A stretch of DNA of 64,000 bases from NCBI GenBank assembly GCA_025517525.1, contig JAOPJZ010000006.1, forward strand, positions 1-64,000. The letters are read 5' to 3'. The notes under the pieces are model-generated. The model was given only the letters and a program-made list of their open reading frames with translations. It ran no database searches and had not been told where the DNA came from. The translations under genes were made by a program, and so were the position numbers. This document shows positions 40,403-49,452 of this stretch, in pieces (within the stretch, counting starts at the first letter, position 1; every line of letters begins with the position of its first letter). Source of the DNA: Natronosalvus hydrolyticus. GTDB lineage: Archaea; Halobacteriota; Halobacteria; Halobacteriales; Natrialbaceae.

Positions 40403-40951
40403 TCACTCGTCAGCCTTCTCATCGGATGCGTCGCCGGATTTCACGCCAGCAGAGCCCATTGGTTCCGCGGGGACGCCCGCAACGGTGGCTCCCGGCGGCA
40501 CGTCTCGAGTCACCAGCGAGTTTGCGGCCACGCTCGCACCGGCACCGATTTCGACGCCAGGGAGGACGATTGCCCCGGCACCGATCATCGCCTTTTCGCC
40601 GATGACGACCTCGCCGGTTCGGTACTCGTCCTGTAAGAACTCGTGACAGAGAATCGTCGCATCGTAGCCCACGATAGCGTCGGCTTCGACCGTGATCAGG
40701 TCGGGCCAGAACACGTCCGGTGTCGCCTCGAGACCCCACGACACGCCTCTTTCGACGGTCATGCCGAGCCGTCTCATCAGCCAACGTTTCAGTTTGAGGC
40801 TGGGCGAGATGCGGATCAACCAGACGACGACGTAGTTGAACGCCACGCGTAGCGGGTGGCGGGCGCTCGTCCAGTGCCCCAGCGAGTTCGATCCGCCCGG
40901 GGTTGGATGGTGGCGAATTCGGTCGTGTCTCGAGGACGGGTCGTCGCTCAC
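40403..40951 (-). CDS. Hexapeptide-repeat (LbH) acyltransferase
   Basis: About 182 residues. An N-terminal region of about 60 residues with a hydrophobic patch (RVAFNYVVVWLIRISPSLKLK) precedes left-handed beta-helix hexapeptide repeats (ITVEADAIVGYDATILCHEFL, VVIGEKAMIGAGAIVLPGVEIGAGASVAANSLV). It ends PPGATVAGVPAEP, the acetyltransferase signature. It probably acylates a sugar or nucleotide sugar for a surface glycan. GTG 40951 is the likely start (VSDDPSSRHDRI). A run of nine G residues (on its strand) lies 43-51 nt upstream. It converges with the export-family gene. Confidence 0.82.
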   Translation of the reverse strand: MSDDPSSRHDRIRHHPTPGGSNSLGHWTSARHPLRVAFNYVVVWLIRISPSLKLKRWLMRRLGMTVERGVSWGLEATPDVFWPDLITVEADAIVGYDATILCHEFLQDEYRTGEVVIGEKAMIGAGAIVLPGVEIGAGASVAANSLVTRDVPPGATVAGVPAEPMGSAGVKSGDASDEKADE

Positions 40952-41091
40952 TGGGGAGTCGTTCGGGGTGACAGTACAAGAAGGTGACCGCTTCCCCCCC
41001 CCTTTAATACGTAAGAGATAGTTATTTAATACAGATAATGTATCAGTTCTCGCCCTGCAAAAAGTGACAGCGAAGCGCCTCGAGAGAAAGG

Positions 41092-41100
41092 AATAAATAA
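41092..41100 (+). promoter_or_regulatory. TATA element for the 41121 membrane protein
   Basis: AATAAATAA is centred about 25 bp before ATG 41121, consistent with a leaderless transcript. Confidence 0.45.
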
Positions 41101-41120
41101 CACCACATTGATATGAATGT

Positions 41121-41585
41121 ATGGCAACCCAAAATCGTTCGCTGGTCATTCCCAGCCTGGTCTATCTCGGTGCCGCCATACTTGTCGGCATTCCCGTCAC
41201 GGTGTTACTCCACACCGGTGTGCTCGCGGTCGCCGATGCACTCGGCTACGAGTCGGTTTTCGAGCAGGCCGCCGTGAGTCTCCTCGTGCTTGGGCTTTCG
41301 TTGCTCATCGGCTTGCAACTCGCCGTCGAAGCCGCTGCCATCCAACTGGGCGGCCTCGAGGCACTGAATCGCGGATCGCCTCGAGTAGCGCTGTTTCGCT
41401 ACGTCTTGCTCACAGTCGGCGTTTTCCTCGCGTTGGCAGCGGCAACCTGGGTTGGCCTCTCGACCGCATTCGCCGGATTTGGGCCCACAGCTATCGCCCT
41501 CGGCCTCCTTGTGGGGCTCGCAGGATTGGTCGTCCTCTATCGGTCGACAAGGGCGTTCGTCGATGGACTAACGAACGAGGTGTAA
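41121..41585 (+). CDS. Membrane protein of unknown function
   Basis: A 154-residue protein with four hydrophobic helices (about 9-30, 48-72, 90-112, 116-136), almost no soluble loops and a short C-terminal tail ending TRAFVDGLTNEV. No family is recognised. It is divergent from the acyltransferase and converges with purD, so its partner is unclear. Confidence 0.65.
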   Translation: MATQNRSLVIPSLVYLGAAILVGIPVTVLLHTGVLAVADALGYESVFEQAAVSLLVLGLSLLIGLQLAVEAAAIQLGGLEALNRGSPRVALFRYVLLTVGVFLALAAATWVGLSTAFAGFGPTAIALGLLVGLAGLVVLYRSTRAFVDGLTNEV

Positions 41586-41657
41586 TGTTCTCGGGCAGCG
41601 CACCCACTCAAGCGGGACCGGCTTCCAGCGAGTGACAGGAGAGAAAAACGACAGTCG

Positions 41658-43001
41658 TCAGTCGCTGCGTAGTTCGTTCATGTGGTCGATCCGTCGCTGC
41701 ACGAGGTCCGCTTTTCCGATATCGTGGCGCATGTGCAGTCCTTCTTCGCCCGCCATGGTGAGCGCTTCCTCTGCAATTTCCTCGGCGTCCGCGATAGTAT
41801 CAGCGAGACCAACCACGGCAAACGATCTCGAGGTCGTCGTGTACACGCCGTCGTCTCGAGCGTCGACGCTCGCGTAGTACAGGCGTGCGTCACCGCTTCG
41901 CTCACCTGAGCCGTCGCCGTTCGACGAATCCGAGACCACCGAAGCCACGCTTTCCTCGTCGACTTGCACTTTGGCTCCGCTTTTCGGGTCAGTCGGGTAG
42001 CCCTCAGGCACTGCGTACTTACAGACCGTTGCCTGGCCGGCGAACTCGAGATCCGGCAACGGGTCGCGGTCTCGCGCCGCGGTCACCACATCGAGGAACG
42101 GCGTCTCGAGCACCGGCAGCGTGTTCATCGCTTCGGGGTCGCCAAAGCGGGCGTTAAACTCGATGACTTTCGGCCCCTCGGCCGTGAGCATGAACTGGCC
42201 GTAGAGGATTCCCTTGTAGCCCTCGAGCGCGTCGACGGTTTCCTCGATGATGGCGACGGCGTCGTCGTAATCGGCTTCGGTCATGAACGGCAGTTCCCGA
42301 CTCGCGTCGGAGTAACTGCCCATCCCGCCCGTGTTCGGGCCTTCGTCACCCTCGTAGGCCCGTTTGTGGTCCTGTACCGCGGGTGCCGTTCGGACGTCCC
42401 CGTTGGCAACGAACGCTTGCACGGTGAACTCCTCGCCGATCAGTCGTTCCTCGAGGACGATGGTGTCGTAGGCAGAGTCGCGAATGTAGGCCTTCCCCTC
42501 TTCGGGGGTGACCTGATCACCGATGACTTTTACGCCCTTGCCACCGGTAAGTCCGGCGGGCTTGATTACGAGGTCGCCATCGTACTCGTCGATATACTCG
42601 CAGGCGGCCTCACCATCTTCGAAGGTTTCGAAGTCGGGACAGCCCGTGATGTCGTGCTCACGCATGAACCGGCGCTGGAAGGCTTTGTCCGTCTCGATGC
42701 GGGCTTCAGCCTGGTGGGGACCGAACGCATAGATGCCAGCTTCTTCGAGGGCGTCGGCCACGCCGGCCTCGAGTGGGGCTTCGGGGCCGACGACGGCGAT
42801 GGTCGCGTCGATCGACTGGGCGTACTCGACGACGGCATCGGGGTCGGTCGTCTCGAGGGACTGAAACCCACTCGCCAGACTCGCGATGCCCGGATTGGTG
42901 TTCCCCGCACAGGCGTACAGTTCCGCCTCGCTGTCGGCCAGTGAACGGGCGATAGCGTGCTCGCGGCCGCCGCCTCCGATCAGCAGTACGTGTTCGCGCA
43001 T
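41658..43001 (-). CDS. purD: Phosphoribosylamine-glycine ligase (GAR synthetase)
   Basis: A 447-residue ATP-grasp ligase, second step of purine synthesis, joining glycine to phosphoribosylamine. The N-terminal LLIGGGGREHAIA is diagnostic, with ATP-grasp blocks DLVIKPAGLTGGKGVKV, QDHKRAYEGDEGPNTGGMGSYS and the metal site VIEFNARFGDPE. ATG at 42999-43001 is the true start. An acidic insert (SDSSNGDGSGERSGD) near the C-terminus is typical of halophilic sequences. Confidence 0.97.
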   Translation of the reverse strand: MREHVLLIGGGGREHAIARSLADSEAELYACAGNTNPGIASLASGFQSLETTDPDAVVEYAQSIDATIAVVGPEAPLEAGVADALEEAGIYAFGPHQAEARIETDKAFQRRFMREHDITGCPDFETFEDGEAACEYIDEYDGDLVIKPAGLTGGKGVKVIGDQVTPEEGKAYIRDSAYDTIVLEERLIGEEFTVQAFVANGDVRTAPAVQDHKRAYEGDEGPNTGGMGSYSDASRELPFMTEADYDDAVAIIEETVDALEGYKGILYGQFMLTAEGPKVIEFNARFGDPEAMNTLPVLETPFLDVVTAARDRDPLPDLEFAGQATVCKYAVPEGYPTDPKSGAKVQVDEESVASVVSDSSNGDGSGERSGDARLYYASVDARDDGVYTTTSRSFAVVGLADTIADAEEIAEEALTMAGEEGLHMRHDIGKADLVQRRIDHMNELRSD

Positions 43002-43049
43002 GGTCGAAAACGGTACGCAGGAACCTGTAAAGGTTGCTCTTTCACGACA

Positions 43050-43287
43050 TCGAAGTATGCACTGATGTGCCCAGATCTGGTCGCCGTTGAAGTACCTTGC
43101 TCGGTGAATCGTAGACCACCGAGTACGGCTCGCCCGAAGACGAGGCGGCGTTCGAGTGGATCGCCGAGTACTCACCCTATCACGATCTCGAGGAACGGGC
43201 GAACCGATCCGGATGGTCGTCGAGGAGGCTCTCGACACCTGGTCGTTCGTGTTCGAGGAACTGGGCCTCGAGTACGTCGAACCCTGA
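43050..43287 (+). pseudogene. Wrecked S9A prolyl oligopeptidase fragment
   Basis: The plus strand reads fragments of a prolyl-oligopeptidase catalytic domain in shifting frames. First comes ALMCPDLVAVEVP, then LGES followed by an in-frame TAG (where the family has Trp) and TTEYGSPEDEAAFEWIAEYS plus PYHDL. After another frame change follows MVVEEALDTWSFVFEELG plus LEYVEP, ending in TGA at 43285-43287, which fits the family's C-terminus. About 60 residues carrying the Asp/His region appear to be deleted between the last two fragments. No intact reading frame remains. Confidence 0.65.
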
Positions 43288-43379
43288 ATGCGGCGGCTTC
43301 GTCGCTCGTATCCCTACACACACCGGCGGCCTACGGTGATACCGAGGCAAGGGGGACACGCCTGTAGCTTCGGGGTATG

Positions 43380-43805
43380 TCAGACGTGCGGTTCGGCCAG
43401 CATTTTTCGAATTGCGACGGACATATCCTCGAACGGACCGATCTCGATCTCGTCGCTCGTTACGATGACCCCGCAATCGCCGACGATAACGCGACTGATG
43501 AACCCCTCCGAGAAGACGCGAACGGTAAACTCGTACTCTCCAACGGTGGGTTCGGCAGTCGACCCCGTTTGGGACTGTTTGTTGTACCGCTCTATATCCT
43601 GGAAACCGACGCGTTCACTCTCGACCAGTGTTGATTTCGCCTCGTGCATCAGGTCCTCGTCGCCGCCGTAAAGATCGGAGCGAACGTACAACACTTCGAA
43701 ATCCTCGGGAGTGAAGTAAATGACCGATCTGAGTGTGTCGCCGACGGTGACCCTGCTGGTGCTTACGAGCGATTCGGCAAATTCACTTGAAACAAGTTCT
43801 GCCAT
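43380..43805 (-). CDS. Conserved haloarchaeal hypothetical protein
   Basis: A 141-residue soluble, acidic protein. It starts MAELVSSEFAESLVSTSRVTVGDTLRSVIYFTPEDFEVLYV and contains GEYEFTVRVFSEGFISRVIVGDCGVIVTSDE; the alpha/beta layout suggests a small sensory or ligand-binding fold. Similar short haloarchaeal proteins of unknown function (DUF7522-like) share the opening pattern as I recall it. A TATA-like GTTTATAC lies unusually close (3-10 bp) to the chosen ATG at 43803-43805. It is divergent from thyA. Confidence 0.65.
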   Translation of the reverse strand: MAELVSSEFAESLVSTSRVTVGDTLRSVIYFTPEDFEVLYVRSDLYGGDEDLMHEAKSTLVESERVGFQDIERYNKQSQTGSTAEPTVGEYEFTVRVFSEGFISRVIVGDCGVIVTSDEIEIGPFEDMSVAIRKMLAEPHV

Positions 43806-43903
43806 AGTGTATAAACGCCACCAGGCAGCATGAACACACGGACTCGATGCCGGGGTCTCCGACATCGGTACCTATGTGTGGGTTCACTCGGAACGGACAC
43901 AGT

Positions 43904-44920
43904 ATGCAACAGTATCTCGACCTCGTCGACGCGGTCCTTTCGGAGGGTGCCTACAAACCCAACCGAACCGGCGTCGACACCATCTCGTCGTTCAGTCAGC
44001 ACTACGAAATCGACCTCGAGGCGGGCTATCCCCTGTTGACGACGAAAAAGATGGACGGCTATCGCTGGAACTCGATGATCCACGAGATGTGCTGGTACCT
44101 TTCGGGCGACGAGCACATCCGCGATTTGCGCGAGGAAACGAAAATCTGGGACGCCTGGGCCGACGACGAGGGACAACTCGATACCGCCTACGGGCGCTTC
44201 TGGCGGCGCTTTCCGATTCCGGAAGACGACGGCCGCCTCGAGGGGGAGTCCTGGCCCGAAGAGGCCCATCGCTGGGTCAACACTGAGTCCGGGGGTCGAC
44301 GGACGTTCGACCAGCTTCAGTACGTCATCGACACGCTCTCGGATAGCCCGAACTCGAGACGGCTGGTGGTCAACGCCTGGCACCCGGCGAACGCCGCCGT
44401 TTCGACGCTCCCGCCGTGTCACTACACGTTCGTGTTCAACGTTCAAGGCGACCGGCTCAACTGTCACCTCACCCAGCGGTCGGGCGACGTTGCGCTCGGA
44501 ATTCCGTTCAACATTGCGGCCTACGCGCTGTTGACGAAACTCGTGGCTGGACAGGTCGGCCTCGAACCGGGCACCTTCGGACACACCATCGTCGACGCCC
44601 ACGTCTACTGCGGCACCGGCGAACGTGGGTCGTGGTACGGTGACAACCTCCACCCCCTCCAGAAACGGCTCCGGGCCGTCGACAGTCGGGAGGACTACGC
44701 TGACGTCCGCGAGTGGCTGGTCGAGGAAGCACCGGCCGAGGCCGACGGCGAGGAACGGTTCGACCACGTGCCGAACCTGCTGACCCAGTGTACGCGCGAG
44801 CCACTCGAGCGACCGACGCTCGAGGTCTCGGACGTGACTATCGACGAGTTCAGCCACGACGACGTCGATCTTCGGTCGTACGATTCGTACGACGGACTGC
44901 GGTTTTCGGTGGCTGAATGA
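43904..44920 (+). CDS. thyA: Thymidylate synthase (ThyA type)
   Basis: A 338-residue enzyme that methylates dUMP to dTMP with methylenetetrahydrofolate. The active-site Cys is in STLPPCHYTFVF, followed by QRSGDVALGIPFNIA and HTIVDAHVYCG. It is longer than bacterial enzymes owing to acidic inserts (EDDGRLEGESWPEEA; VEEAPAEADGEE). ATG 43904 (MQQYLDLVDAV) is the typical start. Its stop overlaps the folA start, coupling dTMP synthesis to dihydrofolate recycling. Confidence 0.96.
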   Translation: MQQYLDLVDAVLSEGAYKPNRTGVDTISSFSQHYEIDLEAGYPLLTTKKMDGYRWNSMIHEMCWYLSGDEHIRDLREETKIWDAWADDEGQLDTAYGRFWRRFPIPEDDGRLEGESWPEEAHRWVNTESGGRRTFDQLQYVIDTLSDSPNSRRLVVNAWHPANAAVSTLPPCHYTFVFNVQGDRLNCHLTQRSGDVALGIPFNIAAYALLTKLVAGQVGLEPGTFGHTIVDAHVYCGTGERGSWYGDNLHPLQKRLRAVDSREDYADVREWLVEEAPAEADGEERFDHVPNLLTQCTREPLERPTLEVSDVTIDEFSHDDVDLRSYDSYDGLRFSVAE

Positions 44921-45498
44921 CCGGGCACGAACCGAATAACGGGACTCGTGACGCTGATGGGACTCAGGACCCGCCTGCGGGCGATCTCGAGACGGATCTC
45001 GAACTCGTCGGCATCGTCGCAGTCGCCGAAAACGGGATCATCGGACGGGATGGCGAGATGCCCTGGCACGTCCCCGAAGATCTGGCCCACTTCAAGCGCA
45101 AAACGACGGGCCATCCCGTAATTATGGGGCGAATTACCTACGAGGGCATCCTCGAGGTGCTGGGGAAGCCACTCCCCGAGCGAACCACCATCGTGCTCAC
45201 GAGTCGGGATCTCGAGACACCCGAAAACGCCGTCGTGGCCTCGAGTCTCGCGGAAGCGGTGGCGGCAGCCGAACGTGCCGCTGCGGACCGACACGACGGG
45301 ACCGAACGCGCGTTTGTCGCCGGTGGGGCAACGATCTACGAGCAGTTTCTGCCCGCACTGGATCGGCTGATCATCACTGAGATCCACGACCAACCGGAGG
45401 GCGACACCTCGTTTCCGGACTGGGACCGAGACGAATGGGAGACAGTCGAACGTGAGGAACACGACGGATTTTCGTTCCTCGAGTACGTCCGACGATGA
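44917..45498 (+). CDS. folA: Dihydrofolate reductase
   Basis: A 193-residue NADPH-dependent enzyme. The first 27 residues are a polar extension (GTRDADGTQDPPAGD). The core begins ELVGIVAVAENGIIG; GEMPWHVPEDLAHF holds the substrate-binding and acidic residues, HPVIMGRITYE and FVAGGATIYEQFL bind cofactor. It regenerates tetrahydrofolate used up by ThyA, whose stop it overlaps (ATGA). The fructosamine-kinase-like gene follows. Confidence 0.95.
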   Translation: MTGHEPNNGTRDADGTQDPPAGDLETDLELVGIVAVAENGIIGRDGEMPWHVPEDLAHFKRKTTGHPVIMGRITYEGILEVLGKPLPERTTIVLTSRDLETPENAVVASSLAEAVAAAERAAADRHDGTERAFVAGGATIYEQFLPALDRLIITEIHDQPEGDTSFPDWDRDEWETVEREEHDGFSFLEYVRR

Positions 45499-45523
45499 TG
45501 GCTTTGCGGGGTGGGAGACTGTC

Positions 45524-46387
45524 GTGACGCGTACTGCACTCGAGAAAACGCTGGCCGACGTCCTCGGAACGACACCGGAACGCATCGTCGAACTCGAGGG
45601 CGGCCAGATCGGTTCGGTGTTTCGTGTCTCGCTCGCGAACGGACGCACCGTGGTAGCCAAAACCGGGAACACGCCACTGGCGACGGAGGCGTTCATGCTC
45701 GAGTACCTCGCGGAGGAAAGCTACCTCCCCGTGCCATCCGTGGTCCACGCGAGCGACGAACTCCTGTTGATGGAGTACATCGACGGCTCCACGACCCACG
45801 ACGAGGGGGTGGCTCGAGACGCCGCGAGGCAGCTGGCTTCCCTCCACGAAATTGAGGGTCCGGCCTACGGCTTTCCCCGGGACACGCTCACCGGACCAGT
45901 TCGCCAGCCGAACCCGTGGACGGAGTCGTGGCTCGAGTTCTATCGAACGCACCGGCTACATCACGCAGGGGCCATCGCCGCGAATCCCGAATCCGGCCCG
46001 GGAACACTTCCAGAATATCTGTTCGAACGCCTCGAAAAATGCATTGGTGATCTCGAGTCAATCCTCGAGGAACCGCCACAGTCGTCCCTGATTCACGGCG
46101 ACGTCTGGCGGACGAACGTCCTCTCTCGAGACGGCCGTGTCACCGGATTTCTCGATCCCGCGACGTACTACGCCGATCCGGAAATCGAGCTGGCATACAT
46201 CGACTGGACGGACACGTTCGGGCCGACGTTTTTCGACGCCTACGAGAGAGAGCGATCGATTCGAGACGGGTTCTGGGAGCGACGCCGGTTCGTCTATCGG
46301 GTGTATCCCTTGCTCGTCCACGTCCACCTGTTCGGTGGGAGCTACGTCGACGAACTCGAGGCGACCCTCGAGCGCCTGGGATACTGA
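45524..46387 (+). CDS. Fructosamine kinase/aminoglycoside phosphotransferase-like protein
   Basis: A 287-residue kinase-like protein: GGQIGSVFRVSLANGRTVVAK near the N-terminus (nucleotide-binding Lys), the catalytic loop LIHGDVWRTNVL and the metal motif FLDPATYYAD. The late YVDELEATLERLGY end matches the fructosamine kinase family, which phosphorylates glycated amines so they can be removed from protein. The start is GTG 45524 (VTRTALEK) with GGGAG about 7 bases upstream. It probably follows thyA-folA in one transcript, though no pathway link is obvious. Confidence 0.88.
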   Translation: MTRTALEKTLADVLGTTPERIVELEGGQIGSVFRVSLANGRTVVAKTGNTPLATEAFMLEYLAEESYLPVPSVVHASDELLLMEYIDGSTTHDEGVARDAARQLASLHEIEGPAYGFPRDTLTGPVRQPNPWTESWLEFYRTHRLHHAGAIAANPESGPGTLPEYLFERLEKCIGDLESILEEPPQSSLIHGDVWRTNVLSRDGRVTGFLDPATYYADPEIELAYIDWTDTFGPTFFDAYERERSIRDGFWERRRFVYRVYPLLVHVHLFGGSYVDELEATLERLGY

Positions 46388-46612
46388 TACGGTTCACGAA
46401 GGTTGTGGGACGTGCTGGTCACAATCATGATTGTCGTGCGCACGACGACTCGTTTCCAGACGAGTACATCGAGGTGGAGTATTCGGCACTTTGGGACAAA
46501 AATGGCGTCACCAGTGTGGACGTGAAACCACGATATCGGCCAAACCCGGCAGGTATTGCGAGGAATATCGATAGCTTCACACCGCCCCTTCGCCTCAGTT
46601 TATACAATATCG

Positions 46613-49354
46613 ATGACCAACAATTCCACGACTGCCGATCCGTTCGGGGCGATTAGCGAACTCGAGCGCAACGGCGAAACGTACACGTACGCTGACCTCA
46701 CCGTCCTCGAAGAGAAAGGACTCTGTGAACTGGAGAAACTGCCAGTGAGCATCCGCGTGCTGCTCGAGTCCGTCCTTCGGAACGTCGACGGCGAGATGGT
46801 AACCGAAGACGACGTAAAAAATGCAGCTTCCTGGGAGCCCGACGTCCCTGACGTCGAAGTCCCCTTCAGTCCCTCCCGCGTGGTGTTGCAGGACCTCACC
46901 GGCGTGCCGGCTGTCGTCGACCTCGCCGCCCTTCGCTCGGCGGCTGACCGCGCAGGAGAGGACCCCACCATCGTCGAACCGGACGTCCCCTGTGACCTCG
47001 TGATCGACCATAGCGTTCAGGTCGACTACTTCGGTAGCGACGACGCCTACGAACAGAACGTCGAACTCGAGTACGAGCGAAACGAAGAGCGCTACCGCGC
47101 GATCAAGTGGGCCGAACAGGCCTTCGAGGACTTCAACGTCGTCCCACCGGGAACCGGTATCGTCCACCAGGTAAACCTCGAGTACCTCGGCCAGGTCGTT
47201 CACGACCGCGAAGTCGACGGCGAGCAGTGGCTCCTGCCCGACACTCTCGTCGGCACGGACAGCCACACACCGATGATCAACGGTATCGGTGTCGTCGGCT
47301 GGGGTGTCGGCGGTATCGAGGCCGAAGCCGCACTGCTCGGCCAACCGATCACGATGACGCTACCCGAAGTCGTCGGCGTCGAACTCACGGGAGAACTCCC
47401 CGAGGGCGCGACTGCGACCGATCTCGTGTTGCACATCACCGAGAAGCTCCGCCAGGTTGGCGTGGTCGACAAGTTCGTCGAGTTCTACGGTGAGGGCGTC
47501 TCCCAGCTCTCGGTCGCCGACCGCGCAACCATCTCGAACATGTCGCCCGAGCACGGCTGTACCATCAGCATGTTCCCCGTCGATGACAAGACGCTCGACT
47601 ATCTCGAGCTCACCGGTCGCGACGAGGACCACATCGAACTGGTGAAGGAGTACCTCGAGGCGCAGGGCCTCTTCGGCAAGCACGACCCCGAGTTCACCGA
47701 AACGGTCGAGTTCGACCTCGGCGATGTCGAGCCGAGCCTCGCCGGTCACAAGAAACCCCACGCACGTATCCCGATGGGCGACCTCGACGAGCACTTCCCG
47801 ACGCTGCTCGAAGAACAGGGTGTCATCGACTCGGGTGCTGCAGAGAGCGACGGCGGTCTCGTCAGCGAGTCCCGCCAGCCCGAACTGAACGAGAAAGTGC
47901 CCGTCACCCTCGAGGACGGCACCGAGGTCGAGATCGGCCACGGTTCCGTCCTCGTGAGCGCGATCACCTCCTGTACCAATACCTCGAACCCGTCGGTGAT
48001 GGTCGCCGCTGGCCTGCTCGCGCGCAACGCCGCCGAGTACGGCCTCGAGGTGCCCGAATACGTCAAAACCAGCCTCGCCCCAGGAAGCAAGGTCGTCACC
48101 GAGTATCTGAAACAGGCAGACTTGCTCGACGACCTCGAGGAACTGGGCTACCACGTCGTCGGCTACGGCTGTACGACCTGTATCGGCAACGCTGGGCCGC
48201 TCGCCGAGCCAATCGAGGCTGCTATCGACGAGTACGACCTCTGGACGACCAGCGTGCTCTCGGGCAACCGCAACTTCGAGGCGCGTATTCACCCGAAAAT
48301 CCGCGCGAACTACCTCGCCAGCCCGCCGCTCGTCGTCGCCTACGGCCTCGCCGGCAAGATGGACATCGACCTCGAGAACGAACCCATCGGCACGGACGAC
48401 GAGGGCGAAGCGGTGTACCTCGAAGATATCTGGCCCGATCCGGAAGAGATTCGCCAGACCATCCACGACAACGTCTCTCCCGAGATGTTCGAAGAGAAGT
48501 ACGCGAGTATCTTCGAAGGCGACGAGCGCTGGGAAGCCCTCGAGGCACCCACTGGCGACGTCTACGAGTGGGATTCGGAATCGACGTACATCCGTGAGCC
48601 ACCGTTCTTCCAGGACTTCCCGCTCGAGGAACCCGGCGTCGAGGACATCGAGGGCGCACGCTGTCTACTCACGCTCGGTGACACCGTCACGACCGACCAC
48701 ATCAGCCCGGCCGGCCCCTTCAGCGAGGACTTGCCTGCTGGGCAATGGCTCAAAGAACGCGGTGTCGAACCCTACGAGTTCAACACCTACGGCGCACGCC
48801 GTGGCAACCACGAAGTGATGATGCGTGGCACCTTCGCCAACGTCCGCATCGAAAACGAGATGCTCGACGGCGTCGAGGGCGGCTACACCATCCATCATCC
48901 GACCGGTGAAGAGACCACCGTCTTCGAAGCCTCAGAGCGCTACCGCGAAGAGGACACGCCGCTGATCGTCATGGCTGGCATCGAACTCGGTACCGGCTCG
49001 AGCCGTGACTGGGCCGCGAAAGGAACCGACCTGCTCGGCATCCGCGCGACCATCGGCGAGAGCTACGAACGGATTTACCGTGACAACCTCGTCGGCATGG
49101 GCGTTCTGCCGCTGCAGTTCGAAGATGGCGAGGGCTGGGAACAGCTCGGACTCGATGGCTCCGAATACTTCGAAATCCGCGGTCTCGAGGACGGTCTCGA
49201 GCCCAACGCCGAGTTGACCGTTATCGCCAAAGCCGAAGACGGCGAGAGGACGGAATTCGACGTCACAGCCCAGGTCGGAACGCCCGCGGCGGTGAAGTAC
49301 GTCGAAAACGGCGGCGTGCTCCACCTCGTCCTGCGACGCCTGCTCACCGAATAA
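46613..49354 (+). CDS. acnA: Aconitate hydratase (AcnA/IRP-like)
   Basis: A 913-residue [4Fe-4S] enzyme of the TCA cycle, citrate to isocitrate. Cluster-ligand Cys are in SAITSCTNTSNPSV and GYGCTTCIGNAG. Other blocks are DSHTPMINGIGV, TDHISPAG and the swivel domain with GTGSSRDWAAKG. It starts at MTNNSTTADPFGAI; the upstream open frame is non-coding. A TATA-like TTTATACAAT lies just before the start. It is followed by a clear terminator, so the gene is monocistronic. Confidence 0.97.
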   Translation: MTNNSTTADPFGAISELERNGETYTYADLTVLEEKGLCELEKLPVSIRVLLESVLRNVDGEMVTEDDVKNAASWEPDVPDVEVPFSPSRVVLQDLTGVPAVVDLAALRSAADRAGEDPTIVEPDVPCDLVIDHSVQVDYFGSDDAYEQNVELEYERNEERYRAIKWAEQAFEDFNVVPPGTGIVHQVNLEYLGQVVHDREVDGEQWLLPDTLVGTDSHTPMINGIGVVGWGVGGIEAEAALLGQPITMTLPEVVGVELTGELPEGATATDLVLHITEKLRQVGVVDKFVEFYGEGVSQLSVADRATISNMSPEHGCTISMFPVDDKTLDYLELTGRDEDHIELVKEYLEAQGLFGKHDPEFTETVEFDLGDVEPSLAGHKKPHARIPMGDLDEHFPTLLEEQGVIDSGAAESDGGLVSESRQPELNEKVPVTLEDGTEVEIGHGSVLVSAITSCTNTSNPSVMVAAGLLARNAAEYGLEVPEYVKTSLAPGSKVVTEYLKQADLLDDLEELGYHVVGYGCTTCIGNAGPLAEPIEAAIDEYDLWTTSVLSGNRNFEARIHPKIRANYLASPPLVVAYGLAGKMDIDLENEPIGTDDEGEAVYLEDIWPDPEEIRQTIHDNVSPEMFEEKYASIFEGDERWEALEAPTGDVYEWDSESTYIREPPFFQDFPLEEPGVEDIEGARCLLTLGDTVTTDHISPAGPFSEDLPAGQWLKERGVEPYEFNTYGARRGNHEVMMRGTFANVRIENEMLDGVEGGYTIHHPTGEETTVFEASERYREEDTPLIVMAGIELGTGSSRDWAAKGTDLLGIRATIGESYERIYRDNLVGMGVLPLQFEDGEGWEQLGLDGSEYFEIRGLEDGLEPNAELTVIAKAEDGERTEFDVTAQVGTPAAVKYVENGGVLHLVLRRLLTE

Positions 49355-49387
49355 AGCGCTCCGGACGCTTTCGTTTCCATCTTTTTT
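49353..49387 (+). terminator. Stem-loop plus T-tract terminator of aconitase
   Basis: The 6-bp stem AAAGCG/CGCTTT (49353-49358 and 49366-49371) overlaps the stop codon; the T run TTTTTT follows at 49382-49387. Confidence 0.55.
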
Positions 49388-49452
49388 CGAGAATACCAAC
49401 GGAGGCTCCCCTGTCAGCACTAACTACCTGGCTGTGGGAGCAATTCGTACGA

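Noticed and set aside
46388..46612. Possible short ORF or degenerate copy of the 80-bp repeat after the fructosamine-kinase-like gene
   Set aside because: The frame DEYIEVEYSALWDKNGV is short and runs into aconitase; similarity of GGACGTGCTGGTCAC to the repeat is too weak to call.
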